A stretch of 64,000 nucleotides of DNA from JAHQVK01 sp036788295 (GCA_036788295.1 DAIQNR010000009.1:1-64000), one strand, 5' to 3'. Shown: positions 46,401-55,134, counted from the stretch's first letter. A program made the numbers and translations. Notes: generated by a model not told the origin, from the sequence alone.

Positions 46401-47859
46401 CTCGCTCGAGGCCGTACAATGCGAGCGCCGGGGTGGGAATGCGCCCGCAATCGATGGGATGCATGCCGGCGTCGCGGACCGCCTGCGCGACCGCCCCGAG
46501 GATGGCTTCGGTGCTCGGACGGAGGTCTCCGGCGAGCGCCACCGTCGTGCCTGGGCACGCGTCTCCTGCGTCTTCGAGGTAGGCGAGAAAGCCCCGGGTG
46601 TTCGTGTAGGCTTCGAGGTCGGTGATGTCCAAGACCAGGCCGCGCAGTCCGCTGGTGCCGAATTGGAGCTCGGCGGGGCGACGGCCGCGAAACCGGGGGG
46701 GGGCGGGCGAATCGGGGACGGTGGCCATGAACGCTTCTCCCTTCAGGTCGAGCTCGTAGACGGTCTTCGGGGCCACGAGCACCGCTTGGCCCGGCCCGAT
46801 CTCGACGCGCTGGTCCCCAGCGGAGACGGTGGCCGAGCCTCGGGTCACGAGCACGGTCTCGGGCCCGGTGGCGGTGCGGACCGAACCCGACTCCATCCGG
46901 GTCAGATCAAAAGCGCGGGCGGGCTGAGGATACATGGAGCCCGCCTCGGTCTTCACCGGCCGGAGAACCGGCGGGCGCCGGGCGTCGAATCGCAGAGTCT
47001 CGAGCAAGGCCCCGGGGTCTACGTGCTTCGGCGTGAGCCCGGCCCGCAGGACGTTGTCCGAGCTGGCCATGATCTCGACGCCCGCGCCGCGCAAGTAGGC
47101 ATGCGGAACCCCCGCGGACAGAAACAGCGCCTCCCCGGGCTCGAGCCGAACCCACTCGAGCAAGAAGACGAACAAGAGGCCGCGGTCGGGCGCGCCGCCG
47201 CCGAGGGCGCGGTGGGCCTCGAGCGCCCAATGCTCGGGCTGGTCCTCCGCAAACGGCCCCTCCCGCTCGAGCCGGGCGAGCATCGACGACAGCGCCGGTC
47301 CCGGGTCGGGGTGGCCAAACCACGCCTCGAGGATGGCCCGCAGACCAGCCTGCGGTGAGGGGAGCAGCGCGGCCAGCTCGGGGCAGCGGTGGAGCAAATC
47401 CTGCGTCGGGGGGCGAAATCCGCACAGCGCGTGAAAGGGGGTCAGCGCGACCAGGAGCTCCGGTTTCGGGTTCGGATCCCGGTAGCGGCGGTGCGGAGCA
47501 TCCCGGGCCACGCCGGCCGCCTCCTCCGCGGCGAACCCTCGGCTGGCCTGGGACGCGTTCGGGTGGACCTGGATCGACAGCGGCTGGGCGGCGGCGAGCA
47601 GCTTCAGCAGGTACGGCAGCTCCGGTCGGCCCTCGCCGAGCCAGTGGCGCCGGTCGCGAGCGATGAGCTGATCGAGCGGCACCCCGCCGGCGTCGGCTGG
47701 GCCCACCGGATGGGCGCCGTACCAGGCCTCGGCCCACGGACCGCCGTCGCCAGCCGAGCCGAACAGCGCCGGAAAAAACTCGGGGTCGCCCCAGGCGTAG
47801 CGCTGGAGCCGAGGCTCGAGCAGAACCAGCCGGGGCCCGGTGCCGGCGAGCGAACTCAC
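43441..47859 (-). CDS. trifunctional fusion: mannose-6-phosphate isomerase, phosphomannomutase, nucleotidyltransferase
   Basis: 1,472 residues from GTG 47859. (1) Class I phosphomannose isomerase, about 1-385: Q-V-H-P-N near 94, K-P-E-L and G-V-P-H-A-Y hold the zinc ligands, followed by a cupin end. (2) Phosphohexomutase, about 390-900: F-G-T-S-G-L-R-G near 398, catalytic Ser in T-G-S-H-I-P near 493, T-D-G-D-S-D-R near 651, W-E-A-N-G-G and R-P-S-G-N near 882. (3) Nucleotidyltransferase-like, about 1000-1440: G-E-G-T-R-S-T-P-L-T near 1021 and Y-W-G-D-I-G-Q, with a beta-helix end. Together the parts could convert fructose-6-P to GDP-mannose or a related NDP-sugar. Domain 3's nucleotide is inferred, not shown. 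Confidence 0.85.
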   Translation of the reverse strand: MSSLAGTGPRLVLLEPRLQRYAWGDPEFFPALFGSAGDGGPWAEAWYGAHPVGPADAGGVPLDQLIARDRRHWLGEGRPELPYLLKLLAAAQPLSIQVHPNASQASRGFAAEEAAGVARDAPHRRYRDPNPKPELLVALTPFHALCGFRPPTQDLLHRCPELAALLPSPQAGLRAILEAWFGHPDPGPALSSMLARLEREGPFAEDQPEHWALEAHRALGGGAPDRGLLFVFLLEWVRLEPGEALFLSAGVPHAYLRGAGVEIMASSDNVLRAGLTPKHVDPGALLETLRFDARRPPVLRPVKTEAGSMYPQPARAFDLTRMESGSVRTATGPETVLVTRGSATVSAGDQRVEIGPGQAVLVAPKTVYELDLKGEAFMATVPDSPAPPRFRGRRPAELQFGTSGLRGLVLDITDLEAYTNTRGFLAYLEDAGDACPGTTVALAGDLRPSTEAILGAVAQAVRDAGMHPIDCGRIPTPALALYGLERAVPAVMVTGSHIPFDRNGVKFHTPRGEVLKAEEGPILAAVARVRARVYGEDPKRSAFDDDGRFRQVPLRPPTTDEARQAYVRRYLDAFPPETLAGLRVALYEHSAVGRDVLAEILRGLGAEVLPVGRSEQFVAIDTEAISEARLAELQALAEQARAHGPLDAILSTDGDSDRPLLCGFDERGRVRFFGGDLLGAVVADALGADAIAVAMSANDAIDRHFAPRGIPVVRTRIGSPWVIAALGDLKGERRVGWEANGGFLTGSAFSVGGRPLAPLPTRDAVLPLVAALFAARRAEKPLTEVFAALPARFGRADMLDHVPVEDSRALMDAFAPQARRLDFLAKEAEEADGARRPLTADDRALRDRIFRIFTAERGFGPLEWIDRLDGLRMGFEGEDVAHVRPSGNAPQLRIYSVANSEARAAAIAAEGVREPDGILRSMLAAAGEERFVRRVLANIEVGRSLLDHGEPAGLVAAVCGSEPARRFWQRRLDRAASDLRAREVVALHEDLPVNQAFGLLLAWHRLRDRRMANEGVLVAFVFGEGTRSTPLTEAECGQKPALSSFARVGGRVPSVAELALTAFSPVEAFLRRSGFSGMVVKWGDEVQVPTLDLSGTNPRLGAADVVRFVSMRPVTADEAANKDWVGVDEEGRIRAFIPRRPLPEMEKLADRGLLLRRGGALVGGVNLGSIAVSAGLLDALLEEFSSEVLDPLADRRRRPDLDPQLFTALVIAAEPDPEARARAWAEALDESGAVRAMEQRLPGVLGRLRRAVERHEAAVGRRVRIEAMDFGDQYWGDIGQHRQMFALYASLAAPSAEGRIVRALAGVPEAADEAGNRIVGEVRLGPGVEVRNSVLIDVVIEDGRVEDSVLIGTRAGRVAATGAFDLLSTAASLDLAARAGTYKVVSAEPVIAGPGERLTTVFLPEGEVLLRVHEDTPLRDRASTYDVPILGNPMSFAEAHERASASDPDETEARREAARADVDRAAGRSPTE

Positions 47860-47944
47860 CCTCGCGGTATACACCGAAGGCCACCGAACGGCATGGGTCG
47901 CGGCTCGACTGGCGCCGCACGGGCAGCGGCGATACACCGGCGGG

Positions 47945-49927
47945 GTGGGGGTCGAGAGGGGACAACGACTGTGGACACCGAGCCCAGAGCGGGTGGCGAA
48001 CAGCCGGATGCGCCGGTTCACCGGCTGGCTCGAACAGGAACGCGGGCTCGTCTTCTCGAGCTACGACGAGCTGTGGCGGTGGTCCTGCCGGGACATCGGG
48101 CCGTTCTGGACCGCGATCTGGGACCATTTCGGGGTGCGATCGACCACACCGCGCGGTCCTGCCCTCGCCGAGCGCTCGATGCCGGGGGCCCGGTGGTTTC
48201 CTGAAGCCCGCCTCAACTACGCGGAGCACGCGATCGGGGCGCTGCGCCCGGATCGGCCGGCGCTCGTTTCCCGATCGGAGCTGCGTCCGCTCGCCACGCT
48301 GACCGGGGCCGAGCTCGCCGAGCACGTCCGGGCCGTGGCCGCCGGGCTGGCCGCCGCCGGCGTCGGACCGGGCGATCGCGTCGTCGCCTACCTGCCGAAC
48401 ATCCCCGAGGCGGTGATCGCGTTTCTTGCGGCGGCGAGCCTCGGGGCGGTGTGGTCGAGCTGCTCCCCCGACTTCGGCACCCGGAGCGTGGTGGACCGCT
48501 TTCGGCAGATCGAGCCCAAAATCTTGTTCACCGTGGACGGCTACCGGTACGGCGGCCGGGACCTCGACCGCCGGCCGGCCGCGGCCGAGCTGCAAGCGGC
48601 CCTGCCGAGCCTCGAGCGATGCTTCGACGTCCCCTACCTGTTCGGGTCTGGGATCGGGGTGGGTCCGCACCGCCCGGGGACCCAGCCGTTCTCCGATTTG
48701 CTCGAGACTTCGGACCCCGCGCCGCTCCGCTTCGCTCAGGTGCCGTTCGACCATCCTTTGTGGGTGCTGTACTCTTCGGGCACGACCGGGCTCCCAAAGG
48801 CGCTGGTGCACGGCCACGGCGGCATCCTGCTCGAGCACAGCAAGACGCTCGCGCTCCACGGGGAGCTTGGAGAAGACGACCGGCTGTTCTGGTTCACCAC
48901 GACCGGTTGGATGATGTGGAATTACATCGTGGGCGGACTTCTCCACGGGGCGGCGGTCGTACTGTACGACGGAAGCCCGGGACACCCCGATCTGTCGGTG
49001 CTGTGGCGCCTCGCCGAAGAAGCCGAGGTCACGTACTTCGGGACGAGCGCGTCCTACATCGGCGCGTGCCAGAAAGCCGGCTACCGGCCGAACCAGCACC
49101 ATGACCTGCACCGGTTGTCGGGGCTGGGTTCGACCGGCTCGCCGCTGTCGGTGGACGGATTCGCCTGGGTCTACGACGCGGTCGGCAGCGACATCTGGCT
49201 CGGGTCGATCAGCGGCGGGACGGACGTCTGCACCGCGTTCGTGGGGTCCGCGCTGAGCCTCCCGGTCCACGCCGGCGAGATCCAGACTCGCTGCCTCGGG
49301 GTGGCGATGGAGGCCTGGGACGACGACGGAGAGCCGGTCGTCGGCGAGGTGGGCGAGCTCGTCGTGACCGAACCGATGCCGTCGATGCCGGTCCGGTTGT
49401 GGGGAGACGAGGGCCACGAGCGGTACCGAAGAAGTTATTTCGAGCCGTGGCCCGGGGTCTGGCGCCACGGAGACTTCGTCGAGCTCACCGAGCGGGGCGG
49501 TGTGGTCATCCATGGCCGCTCCGACGCGACCCTCAACCGGGGCGGGGTGCGCATCGGAACCGCCGAGATCTATCGGGTGGTAGAGGGCCTCCCCAGGGTG
49601 GCCGAGGCGCTCGTGGTGAACCTGAGCCGCGGCGACGAGCTCGAGATGGTCTTGTTCGTCGCCCTCGGCGAGGGGGCGCTCGATGAGAGCCTCGAGGCCG
49701 AGATCAAGAGCGCGCTTCGGACGGGGTGCTCGCCTCGCCACGTGCCCGACCGCATCGCCGCCGTGCCCGGCATCCCAAAGACCCTGAACGGAAAGAAGAT
49801 GGAGGTCCCGGTGCGGCGGATCTTGTCCGGCGAGCCGCTCGAGAAGGCCGCGAGCCGCGACGGCTGCCAGAACCCAGAGGCGCTCGACGGGTTCGTCCGC
49901 CTCGCTCAGGCGTCCGGGTCGGCGTGA
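47945..49927 (+). CDS. acetoacetyl-CoA synthetase
   Basis: 660 residues if GTG 47945 is used, which keeps L-W-T-P-S-P-E-R-V near the start as in family members; upstream starts in the frame lie across the divergent promoter region. ANL superfamily enzyme: Y-S-S-G-T-T-G-L-P-K is the AMP-binding P-loop, W-M-M-W-N follows, G-S-I-S-G-G-T-D carries the substrate pocket, W-R-H-G-D-F-V and S-D-A-T-L-N-R-G-G-V-R-I-G-T lead to the C-terminal domain with catalytic Lys in P-K-T-L-N-G-K-K. It makes acetoacetyl-CoA from acetoacetate, CoA and ATP. Its 3' end overlaps the immunity-like gene on the other strand. Confidence 0.93.
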   Translation: MGVERGQRLWTPSPERVANSRMRRFTGWLEQERGLVFSSYDELWRWSCRDIGPFWTAIWDHFGVRSTTPRGPALAERSMPGARWFPEARLNYAEHAIGALRPDRPALVSRSELRPLATLTGAELAEHVRAVAAGLAAAGVGPGDRVVAYLPNIPEAVIAFLAAASLGAVWSSCSPDFGTRSVVDRFRQIEPKILFTVDGYRYGGRDLDRRPAAAELQAALPSLERCFDVPYLFGSGIGVGPHRPGTQPFSDLLETSDPAPLRFAQVPFDHPLWVLYSSGTTGLPKALVHGHGGILLEHSKTLALHGELGEDDRLFWFTTTGWMMWNYIVGGLLHGAAVVLYDGSPGHPDLSVLWRLAEEAEVTYFGTSASYIGACQKAGYRPNQHHDLHRLSGLGSTGSPLSVDGFAWVYDAVGSDIWLGSISGGTDVCTAFVGSALSLPVHAGEIQTRCLGVAMEAWDDDGEPVVGEVGELVVTEPMPSMPVRLWGDEGHERYRRSYFEPWPGVWRHGDFVELTERGGVVIHGRSDATLNRGGVRIGTAEIYRVVEGLPRVAEALVVNLSRGDELEMVLFVALGEGALDESLEAEIKSALRTGCSPRHVPDRIAAVPGIPKTLNGKKMEVPVRRILSGEPLEKAASRDGCQNPEALDGFVRLAQASGSA

Positions 49928-50285
49928 GTGACGCCCACCGTTCCGTCGGGTCGAACCTCGAACCACGCGAGCGGCGCCCCGGCCCACCGGTGGTCCTTGC
50001 TCGGGCTACCAGGCCGTTTGCGCTGGTGGCGCTCGCGAGCCACCGGGCCAGAGCCATGTCATCCACCGGACCCGACAGCTCGGTTTGAACATACGCGCAC
50101 AGCTTGGTCGGGTACCGCCCGCCGCACCGGTGGATCTCGAAATGAACGGGAGCCTCGAGAGGCGACTCGAGGGGAAGCACGTCGCCCTCGGCGACGCCAA
50201 AGGCCCCCGCCAACAGGTCCACCGCCTGCGGTTCGCTGATCGGTTGATCGAGTAGGACTTCATAGATGCTGCGCTTCATCGCCAT
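49906..50285 (-). pseudogene. frameshifted putative immunity gene
   Basis: Starts ATG 50279 or 50285. The first 90 residues (S-I-Y-E-V-L-L-D-Q-P-I-S-E-P and V-H-F-E-I-H-R-C-G-G-R-Y-P) look like a real small protein. In that frame the rest is low-complexity Arg/Gly/Ser and runs 200 bp into acetoacetyl-CoA synthetase. In the next frame, from about 49996-50010 on, a sensible ending appears: W-A-G-A-P-L-A-W-F-E-V-R-P-D-G-T-V-G-V, stopping at 49908. One base lost or gained near 50000 explains both. It lies 4-10 bp after the toxin-like gene, the classical position for an immunity gene. No family is recognised. A sequencing error is possible. Confidence 0.6.
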
Positions 50286-50289
50286 CTCT

Positions 50290-51990
50290 TTACCGGCCCG
50301 AGGCCGCTTCATACAGCGCACGAGCGGAAGACTCCGCGTCCGGCGTGATGCCCTGCCTCGCCATGATCTCTGCTGCCCGAGGCGTATCCCCGAACTTCTT
50401 CAGGGTTTGAAGAGCCTTGAATCCGCCGCGGTCGAGCTGGTGGAGCCCATCACCCATGATGGGGTACAGCCGGCCGTCGTGGGCGCCATAGATTCGGCCA
50501 TTGACGTGCACTTCGCTACCGATGACCGCGCCGCGGCCCGCGCGGATGTCAGCGGCGTCCTGCGCCATGTCCACCCACGGCTCGGCCACCGTATTCGTGC
50601 CCTTGGACACGGAGCTCTCGCTCACCGAGTCGTAGCGGTGGCGCGATGCGTTCGGGGGCTGAAGCTGGTCGAGCGGGGTGCCGTTCAGCTTGGGGACGCC
50701 TCCGGGGCCGGAGACGCCGTCGGAGCCTCGAGGCCGGTCGGGACGGCCGCCGCGGCCCGCCCCCCACATCCCGGCGACAATCGGGCCGCCCCCACCGCCC
50801 GCAGGTGGCGGAGGAGGCGCGGTCCGGGGCAGCCGCGTCGCCACTTCCACCGAGCTGCGGGTCCGAGTGGGCTCGAGCAGCAGCGCCGCCCCGCCGGGCG
50901 CGCTGCGCACCGGGCCCCGGCTGGCCAAGACCCCGGAGGCCGGAGGTCGCCGGAAAGGGACGATGTTGTTGGCCGCGCGGGCTACGTCATCGCTCGCGGT
51001 TGCGACATGGCCCTTTCTCATCAGAGGACCGCTCACCAGCAGCCCGAGGTCGAAGACCCCCTCGCCGACCGCGCGGGGGTCGCCGCTCATGACTTTGCCG
51101 AGCCCGCTGACGTCGGCCGCGAGCTGCCCGAGACGGCCGGCCGCGGGGCCTGCCCGATCCTTCGCTCGCTCGAGCGCACCCCGCGTGGAGCCGGCGAGAT
51201 CCCCGGTCTCGCTCGCCCCGGTCGCCGCCTCCGCGACCGCATCGCCCGCAGCCCCAGCGACGGTGAGGACATCGTCGGCTACCGATTTCGCAGCGAGCGC
51301 GGCTTCGCCGATAGCCTCGATGGTCCCTCGGGTCCTGGCGACCTGATTCGACACCGCCGTCCGCAGGCTCCCCTGCAGATCCCCGGTCTCGAGCGCCGCA
51401 GCCGCGGTGTCGAACACCACGTTCGTCGTCCAGGTCGTCGGCGACAGCTCGAGCGCCCCCTGCGCCAGCCGAGCTAGCCCCTGGCCGGTCTTCAGCGTCC
51501 CGGTGCCAAGACCGATGAGCCCCTCGTGCGCGCGCTCGAGCGGGCCCATTCGTTCGATCGACTCCGCCCGGGCCACGCGCTCGGCGATCTGCTCCCGGGC
51601 CGCCCCGTCGAGGTGGTCGATCCACAGCTTCGCTTGCTCGAGCCCTACCGATGGCTCGATCTCACCGGCCGCGAGCCTCGAACCCACCCGCTCGAGCTGC
51701 TGATCGACCGCTCTTTTCACGTCGGCCGGGGCCTCACTTACGAAGACCCGCTCCTGGGCGTCGGCTACGAAGCGTCCTACCTCGGTCCGAGTGGGCCCCG
51801 CCGCCCAGGTCTGAGCTCGGGGCAGCTCGGGTGCGCGCTCGGGACGGCGGACCGCGGGAGCCTCGAACCCATCGGCCAGCGGCGCCGCCCGCCGATGCGC
51901 GCGCGCCGGGGCGGGGGAGGCGACCGGCGGCTCGGGCGGCGGTGGTGCTTTGGTGCGTCGGGGAGACCGAGAACCCACGGAAGACGTCAT
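50290..51990 (-). CDS. candidate polymorphic toxin, unknown C-terminal domain
   Basis: 566 residues from ATG 51990. Proline/basic N-terminus, a helical region (P-A-D-V-K-R-A-V-D-Q-Q-L), an Ala/Gly-rich middle with G-T-G-T-L-K-T-G-Q-G-L-A-R-L-A-Q-G as in pre-toxin regions, a Gly/Pro-rich linker (A-P-P-P-P-P-A-G-G-G-G-G) and a compact C-terminal domain of about 110 residues with V-N-G-R-I-Y-G-A-H-D-G-R-L-Y-P-I and F-K-A-L-Q-T-L-K-K-F-G-D-T-P-R-A-A-E. No signal peptide. The architecture (variable carrier, linker, small terminal domain, short gene immediately downstream) is that of polymorphic toxins. The toxic activity is unknown; I do not recognise the terminal domain for certain. Confidence 0.6.
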   Translation of the reverse strand: MTSSVGSRSPRRTKAPPPPEPPVASPAPARAHRRAAPLADGFEAPAVRRPERAPELPRAQTWAAGPTRTEVGRFVADAQERVFVSEAPADVKRAVDQQLERVGSRLAAGEIEPSVGLEQAKLWIDHLDGAAREQIAERVARAESIERMGPLERAHEGLIGLGTGTLKTGQGLARLAQGALELSPTTWTTNVVFDTAAAALETGDLQGSLRTAVSNQVARTRGTIEAIGEAALAAKSVADDVLTVAGAAGDAVAEAATGASETGDLAGSTRGALERAKDRAGPAAGRLGQLAADVSGLGKVMSGDPRAVGEGVFDLGLLVSGPLMRKGHVATASDDVARAANNIVPFRRPPASGVLASRGPVRSAPGGAALLLEPTRTRSSVEVATRLPRTAPPPPPAGGGGGPIVAGMWGAGRGGRPDRPRGSDGVSGPGGVPKLNGTPLDQLQPPNASRHRYDSVSESSVSKGTNTVAEPWVDMAQDAADIRAGRGAVIGSEVHVNGRIYGAHDGRLYPIMGDGLHQLDRGGFKALQTLKKFGDTPRAAEIMARQGITPDAESSARALYEAASGR

Positions 51991-52206
51991 GGCTGTCGAA
52001 TTCAGCAAGACTCATGCCTTCCGTAGTCCCATTCATGGACGAGGGGATGGTCAGGTCCCCGCGGCTCCTTTCCCCGACACCTTGTCCGGTGCGCCATACA
52101 GGTTCGAAAGTTGCGCCGTGTGGCAACGCCTCCGCGACGAAGCGGGGGCCTCGTCTTCGCTTCGGCCACGAGCCGGGCCGGCATGACGCTTGCGTCAACG
52201 CTGGGC

Positions 52207-53283
52207 ATGATGTTTCGGCAGCTCTTCGATCCGCAGTCCTCGACGTACACGTACCTGCTCGCCGACCCGGCGACGGCAGAGGCGGTGCTGATCGACCCGG
52301 TCCTCGAGCAGACAGCCCGAGACGTGGCCCTGCTCCGAGAGCTGGGTCTCAAGCTCCGCTGGACCCTCGAGACCCACGTGCACGCCGACCACGTGACTTC
52401 TTCCGGCGTGCTCAGGACCAGGCTCGGCAGCCGCAGCGTCATGTCGAAGCAGGCCGGCGTCGGCTGCGCCGACTTCCTGGTGGACGAAGGGGACGAGGTC
52501 CGGTTTGGGGCAGAGGTGCTCGAGGTTCGCGCGACCCCCGGCCACACCTCCTGCTCGGTGAGCTTCGTCCACCACGAGAGCCGCCGGGTGTTCACCGGCG
52601 ACGCCCTGCTCATTCGCGGCTGCGGGCGCACCGACTTTCAGCAGGGCGACCCTCGGACTCTCTACCAATCCGTGCACGGGCGGCTCTTCTCGCTCGGCGA
52701 CGACTACGAGATCTATCCTGCCCACGACTACAAGGGCCACACGATGAGCACCGTGGGCGAGGAGCGCACTCACAACCCTCGCCTCGGGGCGAGCAAGACG
52801 GAGCAGGAGTTCGTAGAGATCATGACCAACCTCGAGTTGCCCCGGCCGAAGCTCATCGACGTGGCCGTGCCGGCCAACCAGAACTGCGGTCTCGAGCGGC
52901 AGGACGCCGAGGCCTCGAGCTGGGCCCCGATCGCGCGCACGGCGGCTGGCATCCCGGAAGTCACCGTGGATTGGGTCGCCCAGAACGCGGCCGGCCGAGG
53001 CTTTCGCGTCGTGGACGTTCGGGAGCCGAGCGAGTGGGTGGGCGAGCTCGGCCACATCAGCGAGGCCGAGCTCGTGCCGCTCGCGACGGTCGGCGACGCG
53101 GCCGCAGCCTGGGAGCACAGTCAGCCTTTGGTCGTCGTGTGCCGGTCCGGAGGCCGATCCGGGAAGGCCGCGGTCCAGCTCGAGGGCCTCGGCTTCCAGC
53201 AGGTCGCGTCGATGGCCGGGGGCATGCTGGCGTGGAACGAGCGCCGGCTGCCGGTGGCTGGGAGCGATTCACGCCCGGCGTAG
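52207..53283 (+). CDS. persulfide dioxygenase - rhodanese fusion
   Basis: 358 residues from ATG 52207; alternatives are 52183 and 52210. The N-terminal ETHE1-like metallo-beta-lactamase domain has T-H-V-H-A-D-H, G-H-T-S-C-S-V, F-T-G-D-A-L-L-I-R-G-C-G-R-T-D-F-Q and Y-P-A-H-D-Y-K-G, which bind one iron and glutathione persulfide. The C-terminal rhodanese domain has active Cys312 in C-R-S-G-G-R-S-G-K. The fusion is known (CstB/PRF type): it oxidises persulfide to sulfite and can make thiosulfate. It may handle sulfide-derived persulfides, fitting the FccAB-like pair 12 kb away. Its end overlaps the PilZ gene by 15 bp. Confidence 0.92.
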   Translation: MMFRQLFDPQSSTYTYLLADPATAEAVLIDPVLEQTARDVALLRELGLKLRWTLETHVHADHVTSSGVLRTRLGSRSVMSKQAGVGCADFLVDEGDEVRFGAEVLEVRATPGHTSCSVSFVHHESRRVFTGDALLIRGCGRTDFQQGDPRTLYQSVHGRLFSLGDDYEIYPAHDYKGHTMSTVGEERTHNPRLGASKTEQEFVEIMTNLELPRPKLIDVAVPANQNCGLERQDAEASSWAPIARTAAGIPEVTVDWVAQNAAGRGFRVVDVREPSEWVGELGHISEAELVPLATVGDAAAAWEHSQPLVVVCRSGGRSGKAAVQLEGLGFQQVASMAGGMLAWNERRLPVAGSDSRPA

Positions 53284-55079
53284 CGCCCGCTCGACCACCG
53301 CCGCGAGGTCCGGATCCACGGCGGCCCCCGCCGCTTTGGCCCGCTCGATGAGGGCTTGGGCATGACCGTAGCGCCCGGCCCGGGCGCTGAGCTCGGCCGA
53401 CCTCGACAGCGCTTCTTCGTCGGTCGGGGCCAGCTCGAGCACCCTCGCGTAGACGGTGGCCGCCTCGTCGACGGTCTCGGGGCGGGCTCGGTCGTACAGC
53501 AGCCGAGCCAGAGCTCGGGCCGGGCCTGGATCTTCAGGGGAACGAACCACCCGAGCCCGGGCGAGCGCGATGTCCCGGTCGAGCTCCGGGTTCGTGCCCG
53601 CGGTGGACACCGGCAGGTGCGCCCCCGGCTGGCGCTCGTTCGCCGCATTTCGCCTCACCTTCGGCCCAAAACCCGCCGGCCCCCCCACCGCGAGCCGCTT
53701 CTGCGGGCCCTCCGTGGTCGAGCTCCCCGGGGGGGGCGCCACCGAACGCAGCGCCGGCGCCGCCCGGGGCGAAAACCCGGACACCACCACCGACGCGGAA
53801 CCAGGGGGGCGCCGGGCTACGACGCGAGGCAAGACTCGGAGCCCCGATCGCTCCTCCTTTGCGACGGGGTGGGTCGAAGGGCCCAGCTCGGGCTCGGAAG
53901 CAGAAGGAGGACGACTCGGCCGCGGCGACAAGACCGGAGCCCGGGCCGCCTCCTCGAAAAAAGCGGCGAACACGCCCGTCGGCGGGGACGCCGAGCCGGC
54001 GACCGGCGCCCAATGCTCGACGGGCGGAGACTCGAGGTTCGCCCGCTCGAGCGAAGCGGGATCGAGCGAAGCGGGATCGAGCGAAGCAGGATCGAGCGAA
54101 GCGGGATCGAGCGNNNNNNNNNNNNNNNNNNNNNNNNNNNNNNNNNNNNNNNNNNNNNNNNNNNNNNNNNNNNNNNNNNNNNNNNNNNNNNNNNNNNNNN
54201 NNNNNNNNNNNNNGGATCGAGCGAAGCGGGATCGAGCGGCGCTGGAGCCGGCGAGCGCAGCTCTGGTGGGGCCGCATCGGAGCCGGCCGCAATGAGCGAC
54301 AGCTCGAGCAGCTGGGGGGTCGTGGGCGCACAGACCACCGCCGGAGCCCGCTCGGACTCGACCTCGGTGGTCTCCTCGTGGGCAAAGCCCGGATCGTCGT
54401 CGTCCTCGAGCTCGACCACCACCGAGGGAAGCAGCTCCTCCGAAGGGGGTTCTGGGGGCGGGGACGTCGCCAAGACCGGCGGAGCCGCCGGCGAGGGCAG
54501 CGCACCCGAAGCCACGAAGGACCGAAACGCCGCCCGCACTGCCGTATCGACCCCGAGCAGCGCCACGTCGAGCAAGGTGCGGCCGGAAGAACGGGCGGCG
54601 ACGGCGATGACCTCACCCCGAAAGGACCACTCGGCGCCGCTCGTCGGGTGGGCCACCAGCACCTCGACCCGAGCGCCGATGTCCTGATCCATCGGCGACT
54701 CGAGCCGCAGCGCCGCCCGGTTGAGTTCCCCCCGGTAAAAGGTCCAGAGCCGGGCGAGGTCCCGAGGACGGACCAAAAAAGCGGGCGCCGGGGCGGCCGA
54801 CTCGACAAACCGCAGCCACCGCCGCCGAGTCTCGGGATCGAGCATCACCAGGTCGAGCCCCGCCCCCGCCGAATGGTGGCAGGCCACCCTCGCCGACAGC
54901 CAAATCGGACCTTCTGGCAGCGTCAGCTCGAGCTCGACGTGCTCGCGCAGACTCCAGGGCCGGCCCGTCTCCACCAGCAGACCGTGGGCGCTCACGTCCT
55001 TGGTAGAGAGCCGCTCCCCGTGGTCCCGGCGCCGCACCGGAAGTCGGGCAGCAAGGCGGACCGAGCGCCGACGATCCAT
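53269..55079 (-). CDS. PilZ-domain protein with LDPAS repeat and C-terminal TPR-like region, gap inside
   Basis: From ATG 55079. The N-terminus has the PilZ pattern R-R-S-V-R and D-V-S-A-H-G-L-L-V for cyclic-di-GMP binding. A second PilZ-like half follows (about residues 115-190, G-E-V-I-A-V-A-A and L-D-V-A-L-L-G-V). An acidic Pro/Glu linker leads into P-L-D-P-A-S-L-D, where the gap 54114-54213 lies; left of it the frame continues as L-D-P-A-S repeats, and the protein ends with TPR-like helices (A-R-A-L-A-R-L-L-Y and A-T-V-Y-A-R-V-L-E-L-A-P). Frame arithmetic is consistent with a 10- or 25-bp overlap at the gap. It follows the GT39-like gene on the same strand. Confidence 0.75.
54046..54238 (-). 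repeat. 15-bp coding tandem repeat (LDPAS) with 100-N gap
   Basis: Four units of about 15 bp (plus-strand consensus ATCGAGCGAAGCGGG) from 54046 and a partial one precede the gap; one and a part follow it. On the coding strand each unit gives Leu-Asp-Pro-Ala-Ser. The ends match over 25 bp and then differ. Confidence 0.9.
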
Positions 55080-55134
55080 GGGACGACGGTGCCATGGACG
55101 CCGCCGAGGGAAAAGAAGAGAGGGCCGACGAGGT

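Noticed and set aside
53534..54808. Alternative frames across the LDPAS repeat on both strands
   Set aside because: Repeats keep all frames open; only the frame with PilZ and TPR-like parts has protein-like composition on both sides.
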